NCBI GenBank assembly: GCA_963667145.1
Contig: OY762943.1
Location: forward strand, 620,001-684,000
Reading direction: 5' to 3'
Length of the DNA stretch: 64,000 bases
Source: G963667145 sp963667145
GTDB lineage: Bacteria > Cloacimonadota > Cloacimonadia > G963667145
Position numbers and translations under genes: made by a program. Below the pieces are notes generated by a model. The model saw only the letters and a program-made list of their open reading frames with translations. It did no database searches and was not told the DNA's origin. How positions within the stretch are numbered: position 1 is the first letter of the stretch; each line of letters opens with the position of its first letter. This document shows, piece by piece, positions 7,580 to 17,253 of the stretch.

Positions 7580-9397
7580 CTAATCGAAAAGATACCAAGT
7601 GAAATTAATCTTGAAATGCCGACGATAGATGGGAACGCCCATGTAGCTCTCGTCCTTGTCATAATTTTTGAGATCCATCAGCATAGTAAATTGCTTAGTC
7701 AAATCCAATTTCAAATAATAATCCAAAATTTTTGCCGATGATATGGCGTTACCTTTCTTCAAATCAGAAAACGAACCGTAGAAATCGGACGCATAATATT
7801 CTCGCTGACCGAGAGTTAGAACGTTGCCGTATTTAAAATAAAAAATCAATTCGTAGCTACTCAGCATTTGCAATTCAGGCGAACTGTAAGGCAAATCGCC
7901 CGTGAGGAATTTGCGTGCCTCCAAACCGTAAGCCAAAGCCATTTTTTGACCCCACAAACTGAATGGAAGCCTGACTTTCATATCTGCTTCCACCAAAGTG
8001 TTGGAGTATTGAGCGGATTGTGTGGTGCGTACGCTATCGGAAATCGTGTGTTCGGAAATCTTCTGCTCCAACTTCCCCAAAGCTGCTCGTCCGTTCAAAA
8101 ATCTGTTGTTAAATTCCAAACCAAAAAAGGAAGATTTGTAATCGTCAATCCACGAGAACATAATGTCGTCCAAGACTATCATAGAAGAATCGACTGCCTG
8201 ATTTTCTTTGTCCACATAGTCGCAAAAAAGACTGAACCCCCAAGGCAATCCTTTGTTGAAATTGATGCTTGTGTTAGTTTCATCGTAATAACCGCTCACG
8301 GAAGTGCCATACCACCAGTCACTATTGAGTTTGCCTTTATAATACTCTCTGTCTTCTATTTTGGTCGATTCAAAATTGTTGTAGCTCTTGCGTCCAACCG
8401 CCAAATTTTGTCCCCAAAAATCCAAATCAATTGCGTAAAAATAGCTTTCAACATCGTATTTCTTGTCAATTTTGATGACAGAATCGATAGAAAAATCGCT
8501 GTACGAATAGCTGTAGCCCGCATCAAAAATTATCGATTTGAAAACCACATAATGCTGTTGAGATTTGTAGGCAATGTGCTGTGCATCCAAAAGAGAATCG
8601 TACTTAGCAGTAGTGTTTATTTTGGTGAAAAATAGCTTTTCGCTGGGTAAGTCGTGATCAAGAAATAAATAGGAGTATTCCAAAGAAAAAAAGTCTCGGA
8701 AGTAGTAACGGAAACTGCCGAAAACATCTTTTGTTTTTTCTCTGGTTTCGCTGGAAAGCCAATAGCCATCAGAACCATTGAACCCGAGATGGAAATCCAA
8801 GCAATTGTAAACTTGCCCTTTGTAGATGTTCACCACAGCTTGGTCGTAGTTACTGTTATTGTAACCTTGCCCAAGCAACGCTTTCGTTGTTAAAACTGGT
8901 AAATTGTAATCACTTCCCGTGAAATAGATGTTGCCCTCTTGCAAATGCTCGTCCCAAAATGGACGGTAATCTTGATAATACTGATACTTGCGAAAAAGCA
9001 ACGGATGAATGGACAACTCCTCAAACTGAACATCCTGACGAATGGGAGCTTGGGAATAATAATGCACATTCTCGCTGTACAAAAACAAAGGAATTTTGGT
9101 CTTCGCCTTGTCCTGATAGATGTAATCGGCTACGTTTTCATCGAAATTTTGCCGGAACAAATCCAATTTCGCATCTTCATCCACAAGAGGAATGCTGTCG
9201 GAAATGCCAACAAAAATCGAATCACCTTCCACTTTTTTCTCGAACTCAGTTCGCTCCCGCTTGAGAGTGTCGCCGAAACTCACTTTCTGAATATAATCTT
9301 GTGCCTCTACTATTCCTTCCAAAGAATCTATCTCTACAGCCCACAAGCCTGTGAAAAAACAAAGAAAAACGAAAAAAATTTTGTTAGAAAATCTCAT
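7580..9397 (-). CDS. Predicted outer-membrane beta-barrel protein
   Basis: A 605-residue protein with a signal peptide at residues 1-20 (hydrophobic FFVFLCFFTGLWA, cut near AVE). After a charged ~100-residue linker, the sequence is rich in alternating aromatic strands with short turns, e.g. FGSFRYYFRDFFSLEYSYLF, and it ends INFTWYLFD. This is the look of an outer-membrane barrel with an aromatic residue near the C-terminus. I cannot place it in a named family. The 5' end overlaps the small DUF4911-like gene by 14 bp, so its translation is probably coupled to that gene and to lon. Confidence 0.7.
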   Translation of the reverse strand: MRFSNKIFFVFLCFFTGLWAVEIDSLEGIVEAQDYIQKVSFGDTLKRERTEFEKKVEGDSIFVGISDSIPLVDEDAKLDLFRQNFDENVADYIYQDKAKTKIPLFLYSENVHYYSQAPIRQDVQFEELSIHPLLFRKYQYYQDYRPFWDEHLQEGNIYFTGSDYNLPVLTTKALLGQGYNNSNYDQAVVNIYKGQVYNCLDFHLGFNGSDGYWLSSETREKTKDVFGSFRYYFRDFFSLEYSYLFLDHDLPSEKLFFTKINTTAKYDSLLDAQHIAYKSQQHYVVFKSIIFDAGYSYSYSDFSIDSVIKIDKKYDVESYFYAIDLDFWGQNLAVGRKSYNNFESTKIEDREYYKGKLNSDWWYGTSVSGYYDETNTSINFNKGLPWGFSLFCDYVDKENQAVDSSMIVLDDIMFSWIDDYKSSFFGLEFNNRFLNGRAALGKLEQKISEHTISDSVRTTQSAQYSNTLVEADMKVRLPFSLWGQKMALAYGLEARKFLTGDLPYSSPELQMLSSYELIFYFKYGNVLTLGQREYYASDFYGSFSDLKKGNAISSAKILDYYLKLDLTKQFTMLMDLKNYDKDESYMGVPIYRRHFKINFTWYLFD

Positions 9398-9620
9398 AAT
9401 TTTTTAGATAGTTAAGCAGTTTTTCAAATAGAGAAACCAAACTATTGCTAACGGAAAATATCAAAACGCTTTTGTCCTCGCGTGAAGTCGTGTGGTTTGC
9501 CAAGCCCGAAAAAGATTCCACAATACTGGCGAAGAAATATTGCTGATTTGTGGGAATTCGCAAGTGATAAAAATTCCCGCCACAGTTGTCGTTCACAACG
9601 TCTATCAACTCAACATTCAC
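9384..9620 (-). CDS. Small DUF4911-like protein coupled to lon
   Basis: A 78-residue protein with features of the DUF4911 domain: an N-terminal strand FYHLRIP, a helix containing YFFASIVESFSGLANHT, a strand SVLIFSVS and a terminal helix. The assignment is from pattern memory and is tentative. Its GTG start overlaps the lon stop codon in GTGA, and its 3' end overlaps the next gene by 14 bp. Such tight packing on both sides supports a real gene. It is predicted cytoplasmic; function unknown. Confidence 0.65.
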   Translation of the reverse strand: MNVELIDVVNDNCGGNFYHLRIPTNQQYFFASIVESFSGLANHTTSREDKSVLIFSVSNSLVSLFEKLLNYLKNYEIF

Positions 9621-11974
9621 ACAAGTGCCTCGGCAAGTACCTGCTCCACTGTTTCCACGGGAACGATTTCAAGTCCCTGCTTAATCTCGGGAGCTATCTC
9701 CGTTAAATGAGGTAAATTGTCTTTGGGAATCAAAACTTTCTTTATCTCGGCTTGACCCGCTGCAACCAATTTTTCCGCCAAACCTCCGATTGCCATCACC
9801 TCACCTTTGAGGGAAACCTCTCCTGTCATCGCTATGTCCGCTCTGACTTTTCTGCCTGACAAAATGGAAACAATCGCCGTAACCATGGTAACACCAGCTG
9901 ACGGACCATCCTTGGGGACAGCACCTTCAGGAATGTGCAAATGCAAATCGGTTTTTTTGTAGAACTCTTTTTCCAAACCGTATTTTTCCGCATTAACTCT
10001 GGCGTATGTGTAAGCAGCTTGAGCAGACTCTTTCATCACTTCGCCAAGATTGCCCGTAAGTTTTATCTTGCCCGTGCCAGCATATTTACTAATCTCTATC
10101 CGCAAAATCTCTCCACCTACCATCGTCCAAGCAAGTCCTGTAACTACCCCAACCAAATCTTCTTTCAAAATCTTGGTCGGTATCACCTGAGAAATCCCCA
10201 AATACTCGGTTACTTTTTTCTCAGTCAGTTTCAATTTAGTGTTTTGCTTCCCTTTCTGCACCATCTCCCTGATGACTTTGCGATAAATTTTTTCAATCTG
10301 CTTTTCCAGCGAACGAACTCCCACTTCCCTCGTATAACTCTTGATAATGTACTCAATAACCTTGTCGTTGAACTCAATCTCAACCTTTCCTTCAGTCTTG
10401 AAAGTCTCAATCTGCCTGCGGATAAGATGCTTTTTGGCAATGTTGATTTTTTCAAAAAGTGTGTAACCAGGAAGCCTAACCACCTCCATTCTGTCCAAAA
10501 GTGGTGACGGAATGGAAGACAAAGTGTTCGCCGTGGTGATAAACGTCACTTGCGACAAATCGTAATCAAAATCGAGATAATGGTCTCTAAAAGAGTTATT
10601 TTGCTCAGGGTCTAAAACCTCAAGCAAAGCCGAAGCTGGGTCTCCACGAAAGTCGCTGGAAAGTTTATCAATCTCGTCCATCATAATCACGGGATTCACA
10701 GTTCCTGCTTTTTTCATAGAACCGATGATAACCCCAGGAATTGCCCCGACGTACGTTTTGCGATGCCCTCTGATTTCAGCTTCGTCACGCACACCGCCAA
10801 GAGAAAGTCTGGCAAATTTTTTGCCGAGAGCTTTGGCAATAGCTTTCCCCAAAGACGTTTTCCCAACGCCAGGAGCTCCCACGAAACACAAGATTTTACC
10901 CCTGTTTTCCTGAACAAATTTGAGCACCGCAACATATTCCAAAATGACATCTTTGATTTTCTTCAGCCCATAATGGTTTTCGTCCAAATCTTCCTGAGCT
11001 TGCTCCAAATCCAATTCTTTCAGCTCGGATGACGACCATGGCAAATCTCTAATCCAGCTCAAATAGTTGTAAATCACCGTATATTCTGGAGAACCCGGAG
11101 GCGTCTTCTTAATCTTCCCCAGCTCAGCATCAGCAATCTCTCGCACCTGTTCACTCAGGGGCAACTTCTCCAAAGCCTCTTCCATCTCAATAATTTCGGC
11201 ACTATTGTTCTGGTCTATGCCCAACTCTTTCTCAATTTCCTTCAACTGCTCCCGCAAATAGTACTCTCGTTGCTGACGATTTAATTTGTTGCTGACATTA
11301 ACGTCGATTCTTCTCTCTAACTTCAATATTTCCAACTCTTTGTGCAAAAGTTTAAGAAGCTGGTTGAGAGCCAAATTGATGTTCCCAGTGCGAAGCAACG
11401 CAATTTTTTTATCAACAGACGAAGAGATGTTCGCCATCACATAATAGAAAAACTCGCTCGGCTTGGTAATCTCGTCCAAAGGTTTGAGCACCTCTTGCGG
11501 GATATTGCCATCAACGGAAATATACTCTGCAAAAAGCCGCTTGATTGCCCTAATCTCAGCTTGCAATTCCAACTCGTCGCTCTTTTCGTAAACCATGTCG
11601 TGAAATTTAGCCTTGAAAAATCCGTCTCTCGATTTGTGAAGTCTATCGATGACAACGCATTTCAGCCCCTCGACCAAAATTCGCAAATTCCCATCTGGCA
11701 ATCTGAAAACCTGCAAAATGCTACAATAAGTTCCCACTCTGTACAAGTCTTTGCTTTCTGGATAGTTAAGACGCTTGTTGTCACGCTTTTGAGTTAAGCA
11801 AATTATCCTTTTATGCTTGGCAAGAGCGTCCTCAACAGCATCAACAGTGACTCTGCGTCCAACCAATATCGGGGCAACAATCTTGGGAACCATTATCATG
11901 TTCCGCAACGGCACAACGTTCAAATCTTCCACCAACTCTACGTTATTTTCTTCGACTAAAATTTCTTCTTTCAT
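9617..11974 (-). CDS. lon: ATP-dependent protease La (Lon)
   Basis: A 785-residue LonA protease, standard length. Domains in order: substrate-binding N-domain (VVPLRNMIMVPKIVAPILVGR near residue 20), coiled-coil region (REYYLREQLKEIEKELG), AAA+ module with Walker A GAPGVGKTS near residue 360 and Walker B MMDEIDKL, and a proteolytic domain with the catalytic Ser in PKDGPSAGVTM near residue 680 and the Lys in LAEKLVAAG. It degrades misfolded and regulatory proteins in the cytoplasm. It lies 30 bp after the Omp85-like gene and is followed by the DUF4911-like gene. No heat-shock operator is evident. Confidence 0.97.
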   Translation of the reverse strand: MKEEILVEENNVELVEDLNVVPLRNMIMVPKIVAPILVGRRVTVDAVEDALAKHKRIICLTQKRDNKRLNYPESKDLYRVGTYCSILQVFRLPDGNLRILVEGLKCVVIDRLHKSRDGFFKAKFHDMVYEKSDELELQAEIRAIKRLFAEYISVDGNIPQEVLKPLDEITKPSEFFYYVMANISSSVDKKIALLRTGNINLALNQLLKLLHKELEILKLERRIDVNVSNKLNRQQREYYLREQLKEIEKELGIDQNNSAEIIEMEEALEKLPLSEQVREIADAELGKIKKTPPGSPEYTVIYNYLSWIRDLPWSSSELKELDLEQAQEDLDENHYGLKKIKDVILEYVAVLKFVQENRGKILCFVGAPGVGKTSLGKAIAKALGKKFARLSLGGVRDEAEIRGHRKTYVGAIPGVIIGSMKKAGTVNPVIMMDEIDKLSSDFRGDPASALLEVLDPEQNNSFRDHYLDFDYDLSQVTFITTANTLSSIPSPLLDRMEVVRLPGYTLFEKINIAKKHLIRRQIETFKTEGKVEIEFNDKVIEYIIKSYTREVGVRSLEKQIEKIYRKVIREMVQKGKQNTKLKLTEKKVTEYLGISQVIPTKILKEDLVGVVTGLAWTMVGGEILRIEISKYAGTGKIKLTGNLGEVMKESAQAAYTYARVNAEKYGLEKEFYKKTDLHLHIPEGAVPKDGPSAGVTMVTAIVSILSGRKVRADIAMTGEVSLKGEVMAIGGLAEKLVAAGQAEIKKVLIPKDNLPHLTEIAPEIKQGLEIVPVETVEQVLAEALV

Positions 11975-12004
11975 ATTTATCTCAATTTTAATTAATTAGC
12001 AACC

Positions 12005-13798
12005 CTAATAATACTGAATTATTTCTGGCTCCCCTGCGTCTAAGTTAGGCTCGGTATAATCTTTTTCTCCCGACAGTCGGAACTTGTAATCGCCATCCTC
12101 TTGATGTACAGGGAAATAAGCAAATCGCAATTGTAAAGTTTTAAATACCAAATTTTCGTTTCGGATTCTCACTCCAAAACCGATACTGGAAGCGAACTTT
12201 CCTCCCACGGCAATATTTTCGTTTTCAGACAAAAATCCTCCGTCTGCAAAGGTAAAAAGTGCAAAGCGAAACCCAACCAAGTTGTACGGAGCAAAAGTAA
12301 CCATCTCAGTGGACAAAGTGAATTTCTGCTCGTTCTTGTCGCTCAGAGACAATTCCCGTATATTCTCATCACCAAATACGATGCTGTCGTTTAGCGACCT
12401 TTTGACGCCAGTGACGTAGTTCAAATCTGCAAAAAAACGCGTGTAATAAGTTCCCCATTTGTACAATAAGCTGAAGTACGAAGTCCGCATCCTGAGGGTC
12501 AAATCTTCCAATTCGTCCTCATCTGAAATCCAAAATCCGCCTAAAGAAACTTTGTTGAACAAATAGCCTACGTTTTTATAAAACTTTGCGTAAGAATAAG
12601 ATATGCCAAAATAGTCTCGCGTAACAAACTCTGCACTCTCGCGACCGTAAACAAGTTCCATTTTTTTCCCATAAGGGATATACTCGGTTACACCGAAGCC
12701 GTAAATCAAGCTACTGCGATAAAAATCTTGTTGACTGAAACTGAACGAAACGAGTCGGAAATAATTTATATCGTGGTAGTTTCGCAGTGTGTCAGCATTC
12801 ACTCCATTAGGTCGAGTGATGTAGTTGGTAGATTTGTGACGAACGGCTATCGCCATCCTATCAAAGCCCAATAGAGGCTTCCAAAGATTGTATTTTCGCC
12901 CGAACCAGCAATCAAAAATCTCACTCTTGGATTTAGGTTTCGTGACAGTAGTAACTCCATTAACTTCGCTCGTGGCTTCCTTCTCTTCCTCAATGTGCCA
13001 ATCAAGTCCGCCACCATATTTTTTACCAGTAATGTAATTTCTATCCAAACTCCCACCGTATTTGAGCTTGCTATAATCATCAAAATAATCGATGGTCAAA
13101 TCCACAAAGCTCTCATCAATATTTTTTATGGTGTAAGAAAAGTCGTTCCCCCATTCGGGACTTTTGCCTTTTTCATACTTCGCTGTGTATTCAAATTCGT
13201 TACCAAGACCAACGAAGTTTTTATCGTACAAACCTAACTTAAACTTGTCTTGACTGGTAAGATAGCCAACAACCCCGATAGTCCATTTGTCTCTAACGAT
13301 TAGCACCAAATCCACAAATTTTGAGTTCCCTTTGACAGGCATCAAATAAAAATCCGCATCGCTAATGTACGACAAATCGTTGATGTATTTTTCGTTCTCC
13401 GCCATCAGCTTCGCATCCACCATCGAATATTCTTGAAAAAACAAGCTACTCCGAATAATGCCCTCGTGGGTTTGGATATGCGTTTTATTGGCAGCTCGGG
13501 AAAAAATGTCTTTGCCCTCAAAAACGTCTTTCTGCTTTATGATAATTTTGCGGATTCTTTTCCCTTCGAACTTCTTAAATCTTTGATCACTGACAGTTAC
13601 GTTGTTTTGAGATTTAGATGTTTTTTTCTCTTTTTCCTGAACATCAAAAACAACATTGAAAAGCTCCTTGCTCCAACGATACTTGGAAGCTGTGTTTTTC
13701 AAATCTTTATAAACTGTTGTTTTTTCTTTTGTTCCAGAAAAACAAATTGAAAAAAATATACTAAAAATTAGAACTAAAAATACACTTTTTTTGTTCAA
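12005..13798 (-). CDS. Omp85-like outer-membrane protein with POTRA-like region
   Basis: A 597-residue predicted outer-membrane protein. Residues 1-22 form a signal peptide (VFLVLIFSIFFSICFSG). Residues 75-175 resemble POTRA domains (GKRIRKIIIKQKDVF, HEGIIRSSLFFQEYSMVDAKLMAENE, DLVLIVRDKW). From ~175 a barrel follows, ending in strands such as SSIGFGVRIRNENLVFKTLQLRFAYFP, typical of bacterial surface antigen barrels. It may insert or translocate proteins or lipids; it is shorter than BamA, and the main BamA could be elsewhere. The start is TTG, with AGGAGGTGA upstream. It lies directly upstream of lon, hinting at envelope quality control. Confidence 0.7.
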   Translation of the reverse strand: MNKKSVFLVLIFSIFFSICFSGTKEKTTVYKDLKNTASKYRWSKELFNVVFDVQEKEKKTSKSQNNVTVSDQRFKKFEGKRIRKIIIKQKDVFEGKDIFSRAANKTHIQTHEGIIRSSLFFQEYSMVDAKLMAENEKYINDLSYISDADFYLMPVKGNSKFVDLVLIVRDKWTIGVVGYLTSQDKFKLGLYDKNFVGLGNEFEYTAKYEKGKSPEWGNDFSYTIKNIDESFVDLTIDYFDDYSKLKYGGSLDRNYITGKKYGGGLDWHIEEEKEATSEVNGVTTVTKPKSKSEIFDCWFGRKYNLWKPLLGFDRMAIAVRHKSTNYITRPNGVNADTLRNYHDINYFRLVSFSFSQQDFYRSSLIYGFGVTEYIPYGKKMELVYGRESAEFVTRDYFGISYSYAKFYKNVGYLFNKVSLGGFWISDEDELEDLTLRMRTSYFSLLYKWGTYYTRFFADLNYVTGVKRSLNDSIVFGDENIRELSLSDKNEQKFTLSTEMVTFAPYNLVGFRFALFTFADGGFLSENENIAVGGKFASSIGFGVRIRNENLVFKTLQLRFAYFPVHQEDGDYKFRLSGEKDYTEPNLDAGEPEIIQYY

Positions 13799-13881
13799 TT
13801 GCTTTCACCTCCTGCGAAGAAAATACTTTTTTTCGTTAAAATGGAAAAGTTATTCCGATGTCAATCAAAAAATAGTTTCAG

Positions 13882-13916
13882 AAAAAATCCCGACCCTACT
13901 ATACGTAAAGTCGGGA
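13882..13916 (-). terminator. Terminator downstream of hppA
   Basis: On the minus strand, stem TCCCGAC and GTCGGGA (13910-13916 and 13888-13894) with a 15-nt loop, followed by six T. It separates hppA from the Omp85-like gene. Confidence 0.75.
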
Positions 13917-13934
13917 AATTAAATAAATTACAAA

Positions 13935-16196
13935 TTATTTTGCGTCAACTTGAGTAGTAACAACATTCTTAGCTTGGTCACTATCCGATGAGCTATACAA
14001 ACTCTCCACCATTGGAGAATACGCAATCACCAAACCAGCGAAAACTATTGAAACCATTGACATGAGTTTAATCAAGATGTTGATAGAAGGCCCAGATGTG
14101 TCCTTGAAAGGATCACCAACTGTGTCTCCAACTACACAAGCTTTGTGTGTGTCAGAACCTTTTCCACCATAATTTCCAGCTTCAACATATTTTTTGGCGT
14201 TGTCCCAAGCTCCACCAGCGTTGTTCATCATAATCGCCAAAGCAAAGCCTGTGGTCAAACCACCAACCAAGAGCCCCATAACGCCCGGAACTCCCAAGAT
14301 CAAGCCAACAACGATAGGTGTCAATATTCCCAACAAAGCAGGTGCAATCATCTCTTTTTGAGCACCGATGGTGGAAATTTCCACACATCTGGCATAGTCA
14401 GGTTTAGCAGTCCCTTCCAATATTCCAGCAATTTCTTTGAACTGTCTTCTAACTTCCGCAACCATATCCGAAGCAACTCTGCCCACAGATTTCATGGTCA
14501 TGGCAGCAAACACGAAAGACACCATCGCACCGATGAAAACACCGCAAAGAACTTTCGGGTTCATCAAAGTGATGCTATAATAATTAACAAAATCGGCTAT
14601 TCCAGCCTTAGAAACCTCAATCACCTCTTTTACTCCACTGGAATAAATCACGGTGAAAGTTTTCATGCCCATATCCATAAAACCAATTCTGATTTGCTCA
14701 ATGTAAGATGCAAGAAGTGCCATAGCGGTGAGTGCAGCAGAACCGATGGCAAAACCTTTACCTGTAGCGGCAGTGGTGTTACCAACAGAATCGAGAGCAT
14801 CTGTACGCTTTCTAACCTCTTCTGGCAAGCCACTCATTTCGGCATTTCCACCTGCATTGTCAGCGATAGGTCCAAAAGCGTCCATCGCCAAAGTCACGCC
14901 CAAAGTAGAGAGCATACCAACAGCACCGAAGCCAATTCCGTAAAGACCCAATTCCATTTGAGAAAATCCACCAGAAACGCTGAACGCAGCAATGATAGCC
15001 ACAACGATTACCAAAACCGAAGCAAAAGTAGATTGCATTCCCACAGCAAGTCCATCGATAATAACCGTAGCAGGTCCGTAGCTACCCTGAGCAGCTATCC
15101 CCTGAGTGGGAGCATAAGCGTCGGAAGTGTATTTCTCCGTGAAATATCCAACCAAAATCCCAGAAGCAAGTCCTATTACAGTAGCAAAGAAAATTCCCAA
15201 AGAAATGTCGGCTGGCAAAAGCAACTTAGTTACAAAATAACCAGCAACCACAATAAGAACCGAGCTAACGTGAACACCTTTGTTCAAGCTCGCCATAAGC
15301 TCCTTGATGCTAGCACCTTCTTTGGTGGATACCAAGTAGATGCCGATAATCGCCAAAATTGCACCAACTCCAGCCATCACCATGGGAGCTATCACGAAAT
15401 TCATCGCTTCTGCACCAAGTCTGGCGGCTGCAGAGAAGCCCAAAATGGAAGTAGCCAAAATAGAACCTGTATAAGACTCGTACAAGTCAGCACCCATTCC
15501 TGCAACATCGCCTACGTTATCACCAACATTGTCAGCGATAGTAGCTGGGTTTCTTGGGTCGTCCTCTGGAATACCAGCTTCAACTTTACCCACAAGGTCA
15601 GCACCTACGTCAGCAGCTTTGGTGTAAATACCTCCACCAAGACGAGCAAACAACGCTTGAGTGGAAGCTCCCATACCAGAAGCAAGCATAATTGTTGTGA
15701 TGGTTTGCAAATCAAATCCCAAGGAATTTAAAGCAAAAAACTTGAGGCAAATATCTGCCAAAGCCAATCCAACAACAACAAGACCCATAACTCCACCAGC
15801 TCTAAAAGCTACCTTAAGAGCGGAATCCATGCTTTTTGTTGCAGCTTGCACGGTTTTGACGGAAGCGATAGTAGCTGTGTTCATTCCGAAAAATCCAGCG
15901 AGACCGCTCAAAAATCCACCAGTCAAAAATGCCCATGGCACTAACGGATGAAGCACTCCCATTCCCCATGCCATAATATTAAAAATGACAAAAGCAATTG
16001 CAAAAAAGATTGCAACTCCTTTGTACTGCTGTCTTAGATAAGCAAAAGCTCCCTCGCGAACATGCTTACCAATGGTTTCCATAGTCTCGTTTCCAGCAGG
16101 TTGTTTCTTTACACCCGCAAAGATAATATATGCGAAAACAAGAGCTATCAAGGCACCAATCGGTGCCAAATACCATAAACCAGGTATTACATTCAT
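13935..16196 (-). CDS. hppA: Potassium-dependent membrane pyrophosphatase
   Basis: A 753-residue polytopic enzyme that couples PPi hydrolysis to cation pumping. The catalytic signature GADLVGKVEAGIPEDDPRNP near residue 200 and DNVGDNVGD provide the Mg-PPi-binding aspartates. The determinant GNTTAATGKGFAIGSAALTA near residue 475 carries Ala where potassium-independent enzymes have Lys, so this should be the K+-dependent class, which includes Na+ pumps and Na+/H+ dual pumps. A second acidic cluster, GDTVGDPFKDTSGPS, is near residue 685. It ends a cluster headed by lepA and has its own terminator. Confidence 0.95.
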   Translation of the reverse strand: MNVIPGLWYLAPIGALIALVFAYIIFAGVKKQPAGNETMETIGKHVREGAFAYLRQQYKGVAIFFAIAFVIFNIMAWGMGVLHPLVPWAFLTGGFLSGLAGFFGMNTATIASVKTVQAATKSMDSALKVAFRAGGVMGLVVVGLALADICLKFFALNSLGFDLQTITTIMLASGMGASTQALFARLGGGIYTKAADVGADLVGKVEAGIPEDDPRNPATIADNVGDNVGDVAGMGADLYESYTGSILATSILGFSAAARLGAEAMNFVIAPMVMAGVGAILAIIGIYLVSTKEGASIKELMASLNKGVHVSSVLIVVAGYFVTKLLLPADISLGIFFATVIGLASGILVGYFTEKYTSDAYAPTQGIAAQGSYGPATVIIDGLAVGMQSTFASVLVIVVAIIAAFSVSGGFSQMELGLYGIGFGAVGMLSTLGVTLAMDAFGPIADNAGGNAEMSGLPEEVRKRTDALDSVGNTTAATGKGFAIGSAALTAMALLASYIEQIRIGFMDMGMKTFTVIYSSGVKEVIEVSKAGIADFVNYYSITLMNPKVLCGVFIGAMVSFVFAAMTMKSVGRVASDMVAEVRRQFKEIAGILEGTAKPDYARCVEISTIGAQKEMIAPALLGILTPIVVGLILGVPGVMGLLVGGLTTGFALAIMMNNAGGAWDNAKKYVEAGNYGGKGSDTHKACVVGDTVGDPFKDTSGPSINILIKLMSMVSIVFAGLVIAYSPMVESLYSSSDSDQAKNVVTTQVDAK

Positions 16197-16261
16197 TATA
16201 TTTCTCCTTTACCTTATTTATTACTAAATATAAAGAGTTTTTTTACTTAAAATTTATAAAA

Positions 16262-17251
16262 TTATTCGTCCGCACCAATCTGCCACTGGGCGAAAGAATC
16301 TATTATCTCCTGCCTGTTGACACTAACAACGCCAATTCTCCCGCAAACCACACCTGCTGCGTGATTAGCAATGCGAGACGCTTCCACGATGTCCGCACCA
16401 GCACCGATAGCCAAGGCCAACGAGCTAATCACAGCATCTCCAGCACCACACACATCATACACATTTTGAGCAAACGTAGGGATATTAACCACATGCCCAC
16501 GTGACTTTTGGAAAATGGACATGCCGTCTCTACCTCGAGTGACAATTAGATATTCGCACTCCAAATCGTCCACCATCTTCCACGCCTTTCTTTCAAATTC
16601 ATCAAAATTTGTCATTCCTGTCAAAGCACAGAATTCCGACATATTGGGCTTAAACACACTTACGCCCTTGTACGAAGCAAAATTGTTAAATTTGGGGTCA
16701 ACACAAACTGGCAAGTTGTGTTTCTTGGCAATTTTGATAATTCCCTCAATCAGAAAAGCGGAAAGAAATCCCTTATTATAATCTTCCAAAATAACTGCCG
16801 AACACTCCGAAGCTACTTGCTCGAATTTGCCCAAAACCTCTTGAGCCAATTCGTTATCTATAAAAGATTTCTCCTCAAAATCGATGCGAACCACTTGCTG
16901 ATTGCTCGCCACAACTCTGCTCTTGAGAGTAGTCGGGCGGCTTTCACTAACAACCAAATAGTCCGCTGAAATATTCTGCTCTTCCAAGCACCTGCGAAGA
17001 TGATTGCTACCCATATCTTCCCCACAAACACCAAACATAAAAGCCTTTGCACCCAAAGACGAAATGTTCGCGGCAACGTTGGCGGCTCCTCCCAAACTGT
17101 ACTTTTCCTCTTGCACATCCACCACAGGAATAGGGGCTTCAGGAGAAATTCGGGCGACACTGCCGTTGATGTAATGGTCAACCATTAAATCGCCGAAGAC
17201 AGCAATCTTCAAGTTTTTAAAAGAATCTAATCGCTTTTTCAGACCTTCCAT
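16262..17251 (-). CDS. D-glycero-beta-D-manno-heptose-7-phosphate kinase
   Basis: A 329-residue PfkB-family kinase matching the kinase half of HldE (RfaE domain I, HldA). Visible motifs are FGDLMVDHYINGSVARISPEAP near the N-terminus, the glycine pair SLGGAANVAANI, and the catalytic GAGD in VYDVCGAGDAVISS near residue 268. It phosphorylates heptose 7-phosphate at C1 on the way to ADP-heptose for LPS inner core. The cytidylyltransferase half of HldE is absent, so that step must be encoded separately. It lies 2 bp after plsY in a tight run of envelope and housekeeping genes. Confidence 0.9.
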   Translation of the reverse strand: MEGLKKRLDSFKNLKIAVFGDLMVDHYINGSVARISPEAPIPVVDVQEEKYSLGGAANVAANISSLGAKAFMFGVCGEDMGSNHLRRCLEEQNISADYLVVSESRPTTLKSRVVASNQQVVRIDFEEKSFIDNELAQEVLGKFEQVASECSAVILEDYNKGFLSAFLIEGIIKIAKKHNLPVCVDPKFNNFASYKGVSVFKPNMSEFCALTGMTNFDEFERKAWKMVDDLECEYLIVTRGRDGMSIFQKSRGHVVNIPTFAQNVYDVCGAGDAVISSLALAIGAGADIVEASRIANHAAGVVCGRIGVVSVNRQEIIDSFAQWQIGADE

Positions 17252-17253
17252 AA

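Noticed and set aside
14145..15731. Long 528-codon plus-strand frame
   Set aside because: It is antisense to hppA, rich in Ser, Asn, His and Arg as expected from a mirror frame, with no domain.
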